DNA of 64,000 nt from Marinobacter sp. 1-4A (lineage in GTDB: Bacteria > Pseudomonadota > Gammaproteobacteria > Pseudomonadales > Oleiphilaceae). The position numbers and the translations under genes are program-made. Positions 59,571-64,000 of this stretch are shown here, piece after piece; within the stretch, counting starts at the first letter, position 1, and each line of letters opens with the position of its first letter. The notes under the pieces were generated by a model, which had not been told where the DNA came from, searched no databases, and worked only from the letters and a program-made list of their open reading frames with translations. The stretch is taken from assembly GCF_016597725.1 (NCBI RefSeq), contig NZ_VCGY01000002.1, positions 659,415 through 723,414 of the forward strand. Reading direction: 5' to 3'.

Positions 59571-59649
59571 CGCCGCTCAGCACGCGCGGTTGCGGAATGA
59601 AGGCGCAGCCGCAATGTAGTAACCGTCACCGTGGCTGGCCTTGTTAGCC
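59565..59649 (-). repeat. attC site J
   Basis: Boxes ATTTAAC and GTTAGCC, 85 bases, nearly the same as site H with a few changes. The TTA in the right box ends the GNAT gene; on the left the box supplies the ccdB stop. Confidence 0.9.
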
Positions 59650-60171
59650 ATTTTCTACCAAGGAGCCGATTTTATCCCATACAAACCAGTATGTTGGAAC
59701 AACACTACCATCTGGAGCATTCCATACACTCTCATGCGCGTTACGAGCCCCAGCCGATTTATAGAATGCTTGCGCTTTTACATTCTCTTGGTTCACCAAC
59801 AAGCACAAACCTCCGATTGGCTCCTGTTGGTGACACCAACGGGAAACTTCGATCAAGAGCGACTTTCCGATGCCTTTTGATTGATGGGCTTTGCGTACAT
59901 GCAAATTATCCAAGTAGGAGCCCCATTTGGAATTCTCAGCTGCATATACACACGCGAACCCCAGGATTTCTCCGTCCTGCTCAGCAACGACCACATGCTG
60001 GTTAGGCTTTGGCATATCAAGCCGGCTTGCCCACACCTCATTTCGTTCTTGAGGTACGACATCCGAAAGATATTGCGCAGTTAAGGCATTTTGATACGTA
60101 TTACGCCAACTCGTGGTATGTATATCTGCGATACTCTGAGCATCGCTTGCCAATGCTGCTCGAATTTTCAT
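59644..60171 (-). CDS. GNAT-family N-acetyltransferase
   Basis: 175 residues from the ATG at 60171 (AGGAGA upstream), with a longer frame to 60219 unlikely. KIRAALASDAQSIADIHTTS, HVVVAEQDGEILGFACVYAA, LDNLHVRKAHQSKGIGKSLL (acetyl-CoA pyrophosphate loop Q-S-K-G-I-G-K), and NVKAQAFYKSAGA show the GNAT motifs A and B. It acetylates an amine (antibiotic, amino acid or polyamine; unknown). Common in integron cassettes. Confidence 0.9.
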   Translation of the reverse strand: MKIRAALASDAQSIADIHTTSWRNTYQNALTAQYLSDVVPQERNEVWASRLDMPKPNQHVVVAEQDGEILGFACVYAAENSKWGSYLDNLHVRKAHQSKGIGKSLLIEVSRWCHQQEPIGGLCLLVNQENVKAQAFYKSAGARNAHESVWNAPDGSVVPTYWFVWDKIGSLVENG

Positions 60172-60192
60172 ATAGGACCACTCTCCTTGTGT

Positions 60193-60294
60193 GGCTAACG
60201 CCAGCGCACAACGGCGCACTTGTAATGGAGGCGCAGCCGCAATGAAAAGTGCGTCCGGCGGCCACAGGCCGCGAATTGCTGCGCCTTGTTAAAT
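60193..60294 (-). repeat. attC site K
   Basis: Boxes GGCTAAC and GTTAAAT, 102 bases, with arms GCGCACAACGGCGCACTTG and GCGTCC... around a GCAGCCGC centre. Stop TTA of the next gene in the right box. Confidence 0.85.
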
Positions 60295-60669
60295 TTGGTT
60301 GCGACCGACAACATGGATTACCCCAGCAGCAATGAGTGCGACTGTGGCTATGATGTCTGCGATGACGACCTTGCGAACAGACTCATTGTACCCACCAACC
60401 GACCACGCAATAGCGATGAAAGACACAACGCTGATCAAGCCTGCGATGATTGCCATTGTTTGCAACGAAGGCTGGAAGGCTGCGTACACCAAAAATAGGC
60501 CGAGTAGCCCAAACAGAATAGCCCGGTGACGCATCAGAATTTCGATATTGGGCTCACCCAGGGAAATGCCATACAAAGCCGCAAGGCGATCCACGCCCAA
60601 TACACCGGAAACAGGCAGGAGATGAATGATGCCTACAAGCACCAGTAGGCCGGTGACAACTTTCTCCAT
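60289..60669 (-). CDS. Unknown four-helix membrane protein (cassette gene)
   Basis: 126 residues: VVTGLLVLVGIIHLLPVSGV, HRAILFGLLGLFLVYAAFQP, MAIIAGLISVVSFIAIAWSV and VVIADIIATVALIAAGVIHV form four helices. The RHRA(I/V)LFG pattern recurs in a group of small membrane proteins wrongly named phosphopantetheine adenylyltransferase in some annotations. No active-site residues are seen and the function is unknown. The ATG is at 60669, with TCAGGGAGGAA-like spacing (GGAGG) upstream. Confidence 0.75.
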   Translation of the reverse strand: MEKVVTGLLVLVGIIHLLPVSGVLGVDRLAALYGISLGEPNIEILMRHRAILFGLLGLFLVYAAFQPSLQTMAIIAGLISVVSFIAIAWSVGGYNESVRKVVIADIIATVALIAAGVIHVVGRNQI

Positions 60670-60688
60670 GTTTGCGATTCCTCCCTGA

Positions 60689-60772
60689 ATTTAACGCCGC
60701 CAGCATGCGCGACTTTGTAGTGGAGGCGAAGCCGCAACGAAAAAGGCGTCGCCGTGCCTGACCTGGTTAAAA
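60689..60772 (-). repeat. attC site L
   Basis: Boxes ATTTAAC and GTTAAAA, 84 bases; stem CAGCATGCGCGACTTTGTAG and complement-like GCGTCGCCGTGCC. Confidence 0.88.
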
Positions 60773-61144
60773 GTCCGGATCGCCCCACATTCCAATGTAG
60801 AGTTCCTTTAAATTCGGAGGAACTAGCCCCCATCCCCATTTCTTGCCCTGCTTGTCGAGATTCCACATCAGCGACTCGACGTAATAGACATCAATATACT
60901 CTCGTTCTTTGGCTGAAGCCCTTGTCAGCTTTTCCGATACATACCGTAAATGCGCAACAACCGTTTCTTCATCTCTTCTTGCCATCGCTTCAGTCGTCGC
61001 CTGAGAGAATGCTTCCATCATGGCTGTCGGGGTAAAGTCATCGAAGCCTTGGTACTCCAGCCACTTCTGCATCTTCTCCCCAACAGCCGGGAAGCGATGA
61101 ACGATCTCATCAATGAATAGTTTCAACTCTTCGTTTTCGGACAT
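60767..61144 (-). CDS. Uncharacterised soluble cassette protein, DUF7674-like
   Basis: 125 residues, rich in Glu/Lys, no signal or helix anchor. FIDEIVHRFPAVGEKMQKWL, then EYQGFDDFTPTAMMEAFSQ, REYIDVYYVESLMWNLDKQG and a Trp-rich end NLKELYIGMWGDPDF. The last block resembles a family of small proteins (DUF7674, as I recall) seen in toxin-immunity contexts. Not confirmed. The stop lies in attC L. Confidence 0.65.
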   Translation of the reverse strand: MSENEELKLFIDEIVHRFPAVGEKMQKWLEYQGFDDFTPTAMMEAFSQATTEAMARRDEETVVAHLRYVSEKLTRASAKEREYIDVYYVESLMWNLDKQGKKWGWGLVPPNLKELYIGMWGDPDF

Positions 61145-61152
61145 ATTGAGAC

Positions 61153-61269
61153 TTTTAACGCCTTGCTAATAGGCGTGCCATTGGAGCGCGACGGTTGTGC
61201 AATAATGAGCGAAGCGAATGCACAAACGCCGCGCGGAGATGGCACGTCCTATTGAGCAACTTGTTATGC
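61153..61269 (-). repeat. attC site M
   Basis: Boxes TTTTAAC and GTTATGC, 117 bases, with a long stem: TAATAGGCGTGCCATTGGAG and GGCACGTCCTATTGAGCAAC. This VCR-like size differs from the 75-85-base sites nearby, as if this cassette came from another integron. Confidence 0.85.
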
Positions 61270-61761
61270 ATTAGACCTTACCACTGGAAGATTAAGGTAA
61301 AGTGCAATTGTATTTGCATCAGAAACTATTTGATCCTCAGCACCATGATCAATTAGGTTGGTTCGCTGAGAATCATTACCACACAAGTTTACCTCATAGC
61401 TTGTGAATTCAATACTTCGCGTACCGTTGTGGGTTTTAACAATTTTTTTAAGTATTTGTACTGCTGAAAATTTAGACAATTTACTAGATTCAATGGCGTG
61501 CTTGCGAAGCCGAAATTTGTAACGGCAATAACTATTGTTGGACTTATCTAACTCTATCAGATCATGGGAAAGTAACTTTGCCTTGCCAAAGAGAAAAATT
61601 AAAAATAAGCCTACAAAAATGAATATGAGCCCAAGTAAATTATTTTGTGATTCAAATACAATCCGTGCTCCACTAAAAATTATATACAGAAATAACCCAT
61701 TGAGCGAAAAGAACAAGGCTAAGCCAACTAGGACACCTGGCAAAGTTGGTCTTATTTTCAT
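61264..61761 (-). CDS. Unknown two-helix membrane protein, AT-rich (cassette gene)
   Basis: About 165 residues from the ATG at 61761 (AGGTAA upstream); a longer frame to 61878 would start in the attC. Two helices (VLVGLALFFSLNGLFLYIIF, LLGLIFIFVGLFLIFLFG) are followed by a soluble ~100-residue domain. That domain resembles pleckstrin-type beta sandwiches of small membrane proteins only in layout. Lower GC than the core, so recently acquired. Function unknown. Confidence 0.7.
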   Translation of the reverse strand: MKIRPTLPGVLVGLALFFSLNGLFLYIIFSGARIVFESQNNLLGLIFIFVGLFLIFLFGKAKLLSHDLIELDKSNNSYCRYKFRLRKHAIESSKLSKFSAVQILKKIVKTHNGTRSIEFTSYEVNLCGNDSQRTNLIDHGAEDQIVSDANTIALYLNLPVVRSNA

Positions 61762-61866
61762 TACATCGTTACCTGACAAAATTATACGACTGGTCTTAAA
61801 GCTGGATGAGGTGTCTGATATCGGCTGTGATGAAATATTCACGTTTAACTCCAGAGCCCAATGAAC

Positions 61867-61965
61867 GCATAACGCCAATGTTAAGCGGCCGCCTTGGAGT
61901 GCAACGGAAGGGCGGTCCGGCGGAGGCCAGTCAGGGCCGTAGCGAACTTGAACTACTGGTTAAAC
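61867..61965 (-). repeat. attC site N
   Basis: Boxes GCATAAC and GTTAAAC, 99 bases, with arms TTAAGCGGCCGCCTTGGAG and a GGCGGTCCGGCGGAGGCC stretch. Confidence 0.85.
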
Positions 61966-62378
61966 CCCTCCAAGACTCCCAACAAATGCTTCTGCCTTGA
62001 AACCCATTGATCATATTCGCCCGACTCTTCCCAAAGCTCTTTGAGCTCGGAATCAGAAATGATTCTTTTAACGGCTTCAGCTGCTAACGAAGCATGTTCC
62101 TTCTCAATGAAGGGTGGCTTGCCGAAAAGCCCCTTTTTTTGTTTTAACCAATTCTGGATTTCCTCTGGGAGATCCGATGTATCTTGGGACAAAGTTTTGG
62201 CAACGATTTCTGCCGATGCCAATGCCTGGCAGCAATCGGGTGCTTCTAGGTAATCAGCTTCACTCACTACGATACGCAATGGCGCCGTCAGAACTTTTAC
62301 CCCTTTTGAATCAGCGATGTCGTAGCTCCAATCAACCGCATCATCGTTCTCAAAATTGCCAATACCCCAAGCTCCCAT
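61953..62378 (-). CDS. DUF4259-family protein (cassette gene)
   Basis: 141 residues starting MGAWGIGNFENDDAVDWSYD, the DUF4259 signature, and ending KELWEESGEYDQWVSRQKHL. Soluble, acidic. The function of the family is unknown, but members occur repeatedly in integrons and near toxins. The TAG stop lies in attC N. AAGGAG precedes the ATG. Confidence 0.85.
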   Translation of the reverse strand: MGAWGIGNFENDDAVDWSYDIADSKGVKVLTAPLRIVVSEADYLEAPDCCQALASAEIVAKTLSQDTSDLPEEIQNWLKQKKGLFGKPPFIEKEHASLAAEAVKRIISDSELKELWEESGEYDQWVSRQKHLLGVLEGFNQ

Positions 62379-62394
62379 GGATTCTCCTTTTGTG

Positions 62395-62470
62395 GTTTAA
62401 CGCTTTGCGCAGCGGCCGGTTGGTGGAGCGCAGCGGAACAAGCCGGTCCGACTGACGCTACTGGTTATGT
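62395..62470 (-). repeat. attC site O
   Basis: Boxes GTTTAAC (AACGCT) and GTTATGT, 76 bases, arms GCAGCGGCCGGTTGGTGGAG and complement-like AAGCCGGTCCGACTGACGC. Confidence 0.85.
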
Positions 62471-62697
62471 GGTAGTTTCAGTCTGTCTTGGCTGAAACCG
62501 TATACAAAACCGGCAAAACACACTGATGTGTAAACAACTCCTACCATTTGCCACAGGAAAGTTTCTTTGAACTCTTCATATATGCCAAGCCCTATGCCTA
62601 TACCGATAGCACCAACAATAATTAGCAATACTGAATATAGGGGCTGAAGACTAAACTGCTGGTAAGGTACTGAGTAAAGTCTGTAGACCAACTCCAC
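62458..62697 (-). CDS. Small membrane protein (cassette gene, downstream of a second one)
   Basis: 79 residues from a GTG, two helices: SVLLIIVGAIGIGIGLGIYE and WQMVGVVYTSVCFAGFVYGF. No family seen. The frame overlaps the upstream small gene by 47 bases and the ribosome site is unclear, so the exact start is doubtful. Both genes would fit one cassette. Confidence 0.5.
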   Translation of the reverse strand: MELVYRLYSVPYQQFSLQPLYSVLLIIVGAIGIGIGLGIYEEFKETFLWQMVGVVYTSVCFAGFVYGFSQDRLKLPHNQ

Positions 62698-62866
62698 CGA
62701 TTATTACAGATACGGCTGTTTTGATCCACTCCTCCCACGCAGTTGGATTTTCCCCTCCTAAATACGAGAAAAACCAAACATAAGTGCAGATTACTAAGCT
62801 CCAAATGGCAATAGCGAAGAATTTAGCCCAGTATCGAAGGTGTTTTAGCGCGCAAAATCCATGCAT
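62651..62866 (-). CDS. Small membrane protein (cassette gene)
   Basis: 71 residues from the ATG at 62866, which follows GGAG by seven bases; the longer frame to 62890 begins in the attC. Two hydrophobic helices (FFAIAIWSLVICTYVWFFSY, TAVSVIIGGVGLQTLLSTL) flank a polar turn with ENPTAWEEW. The family is not recognised. Encoded together with the next small membrane protein in one cassette. Confidence 0.6.
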   Translation of the reverse strand: MHGFCALKHLRYWAKFFAIAIWSLVICTYVWFFSYLGGENPTAWEEWIKTAVSVIIGGVGLQTLLSTLPAV

Positions 62867-62886
62867 GAAACGACTCCATTTTTTAC

Positions 62887-62991
62887 ACATAACGCTTTTG
62901 TTCAGCGGCGACCTTTGCGCAGCGAAGCGGAGAAAAGGGCGTCCGGTGGAGGGCCGTAAGGCCCGGAACAGACTGCAACAATTTGTTAGAG
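62887..62991 (-). repeat. attC site P
   Basis: Boxes ACATAAC (AACGCT) and GTTAGAG, 105 bases; arms GTTCAGCGGCGACCTTTGCG and AGGCCCGGAACAGACTGC. Confidence 0.85.
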
Positions 62992-62993
62992 TT

Positions 62994-63830
62994 TTAACCG
63001 TTCCTTGATCTCACAGTCCCAGTGAGGTGGCTGTCCTCAATCTTGGCATTAGGTGCATATCTATCGAGCAAAGCTTCCACGCACAACCTGCCGCCTGGAG
63101 TGGATAACGGGCCGAGCCGCACTACCAAGTTATCTAAAGCCTCTTCGGCCATAGGGATATCTATATAGTTTATTCCAGGATCGATATTTTTCCTGAATCC
63201 CGTACCGATATCCCCTGCTGCCTCACCTTTAAAAATGCTCCCATCCGTGCCGCCCTCCATATGGGATGTGGGAAGAATGAACAAATGAAATCTGTATTCT
63301 TCTTGGAAAGCCCAGTCTTGGGACTTAAGCCTAGGAAGTTTGGGAAGACCATTGATTGTCATCCCACCATCATCAGTTTGACTAATTGCCTCTGCATACT
63401 TAGCTTCTGTATTAGGCACATAGTTTACTGGGCCAGCGAAAAAGTCATTGAAAAACAGAGGCGTAATAAAGTAGCCGTTACCAATCATTTCATCGACCGA
63501 CAGTGGTGCAGTAATATCCTGTGTCACAAGCATTCCAGATTGATGCTCGCCTGCCGCCGTAACGACTTTTCGGAATGGATAAGCTGGAAGCTCAATCCGG
63601 ACACCCTTCATATCTCCGCTATACATGTGCCACTGAGGGATGCTTTCCTCTTGTTTTTGAGTCCAGCAACTGACAAAGAAAAACTTGCCGAAATCAATGC
63701 CATTAAGCCGCTGAGATTCTTTGACGTCATCGACACCATCTAGCCGAGAAAATCGAATATTTCTCGAGCTAAGAATCAGGGCCAAAGCTTCAATACTTGT
63801 GTAATGAAAAATTCTAGATTCTTCGGGCAT
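62994..63830 (-). CDS. DUF2971-like protein (cassette gene)
   Basis: 278 residues. The N-terminus RIFHYTSIEALALILSSRNI with RFSRLDGVDDVKESQ fits the DUF2971 pattern (helix, R-F/W-S, N/D-D, E), and FVSCWTQKQEESIPQWHMYS with WAFQEEYRFHLF is the conserved core. The size is usual. The family is of unknown function; ADP-ribosyltransferase- or nuclease-like folds have been suggested and some members lie in defence islands. No other gene shares the cassette. Confidence 0.75.
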   Translation of the reverse strand: MPEESRIFHYTSIEALALILSSRNIRFSRLDGVDDVKESQRLNGIDFGKFFFVSCWTQKQEESIPQWHMYSGDMKGVRIELPAYPFRKVVTAAGEHQSGMLVTQDITAPLSVDEMIGNGYFITPLFFNDFFAGPVNYVPNTEAKYAEAISQTDDGGMTINGLPKLPRLKSQDWAFQEEYRFHLFILPTSHMEGGTDGSIFKGEAAGDIGTGFRKNIDPGINYIDIPMAEEALDNLVVRLGPLSTPGGRLCVEALLDRYAPNAKIEDSHLTGTVRSRNG

Positions 63831-63877
63831 TTTACTTCCAATGATTTAGGAATCACTCCACGCTTGGACGACGAGAA

Positions 63878-63949
63878 CTCTAACGCCAGCGTAACGGGTT
63901 GGTTTGGAGCGGCAGCGGAAAACCAATCCCGTTGACGCACTGGTTAGGT
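63878..63949 (-). repeat. attC site Q
   Basis: Boxes CTCTAAC and GTTAGGT, 72 bases, arms GTAACGGGTTGGTTTGGAG and AACCAATCCCGTTGACGC. The TTA in the right box would be the stop of the gene that runs off the window. Confidence 0.85.
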
Positions 63950-64000
63950 GGTCTCAACGTGAAGCCTCCATTCTGGCGAATTGCGGGAGTAGCTATAACG
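63944..64000 (-). CDS. C-terminal end of an unidentified cassette gene (partial)
   Basis: An open minus-strand frame from the right edge ends at TAA (63946-63944), inside the R'' box of attC Q, as in the other cassettes. Only 18 residues (RYSYSRNSPEWRLHVETT) are seen, too few for identification. Confidence 0.55.
   Translation of the reverse strand, partial: RYSYSRNSPEWRLHVETT

Noticed and set aside
60299..60529. Plus-strand frame within the four-helix membrane-protein cassette
   Set aside because: Shadow; only the minus strand gives helices, and its stop is at the attC.
63261..63743. 160-codon plus-strand frame opposite the DUF2971-like gene
   Set aside because: Antisense; the minus-strand gene has the recognisable family pattern and the attC-linked stop.
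52000..64000. Possible integron integrase gene within the array
   Set aside because: No frame with tyrosine-recombinase motifs exists in the window; the polarity of attC sites places it beyond the right edge.

Overview
The window looks like chromosome of a marine gammaproteobacterium, most likely Marinobacter or a close relative. Support comes from the gammaproteobacterial fadE, pntAB, ompW, ahpC/ahpF and rlmE, a TRAP transporter, DUF3581 and DUF2805 proteins, and moderately high GC. No rRNA, tRNA or CRISPR array was recognised. The assignment rests on gene content read by eye, not on a database search.

Positions 1-51,890 are ordinary, densely packed housekeeping and metabolic DNA with many convergent overlaps and GTGA/ATGA-type gene junctions. 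In order: a MATE pump fragment; thioesterase; Nudix-metallo-beta-lactamase fusion; YqaE; a secreted AspA/AstE-type protein; PatB-type lyase; AEC transporter; UbiA prenyltransferase; FadE; a Tat-type operon (ALO-like oxidase plus D-serine-dehydratase-like PLP protein) with a LysR regulator and DMT transporter; ChaC and MarC; PntAB; an Old Yellow Enzyme with divergent HxlR regulator; OmpW; RhlE; a glutamate-receptor-like ion channel; flavin monooxygenase; SGNH hydrolase; an encapsulated-ferritin-like protein without its encapsulin; an acetylpolyamine amidohydrolase-like protein; a NemR-like regulator with YqhD, each preceded by the same operator; RlmE; a COG2509 flavoprotein; SpoU methyltransferase; transglutaminase-like protein; AhpF, DUF3581 and AhpC with OxyR-like sites; a DctPQM TRAP system; AI-2E and MgtC membrane proteins; a FecR-repeat protein/CHASE2-GGDEF-EAL operon facing a TpsB-like outer-membrane transporter; LpxL-like acyltransferase; DUF2805; shikimate kinase; and a 59-residue membrane protein.

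Positions ~51,890-64,000 are the distal part of a chromosomal (sedentary) integron. At least fifteen attC sites, plus one interrupted by an intron, separate short cassettes. The attC polarity (RYYYAAC after the gene stop, GGCGTTR at the far end) shows that the array reads right to left, so attI and intI should lie beyond the right edge; no integrase gene is in the window. Cassettes carry four toxin-antitoxin modules (two ParDE/RHH-type, BrnTA, CcdAB) and one wrecked BrnTA copy. Others encode glutathione/aldehyde-type enzymes (GFA, VOC, GST, MAPEG), an alpha/beta hydrolase, a GNAT acetyltransferase, DUF4259 and DUF2971 proteins, and several unknown membrane proteins. An apparently ORF-less group IIC intron interrupts one attC, and two identical 167-bp inverted-repeat elements sit at exactly the same nucleotide of two attC core sites.

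The window therefore joins a stable core genome carrying two electrophile/aldehyde-responsive modules (OYE-HxlR, NemR-YqhD) and a peroxide module (AhpCF) to a plastic cassette reservoir stabilised by toxin-antitoxin genes.
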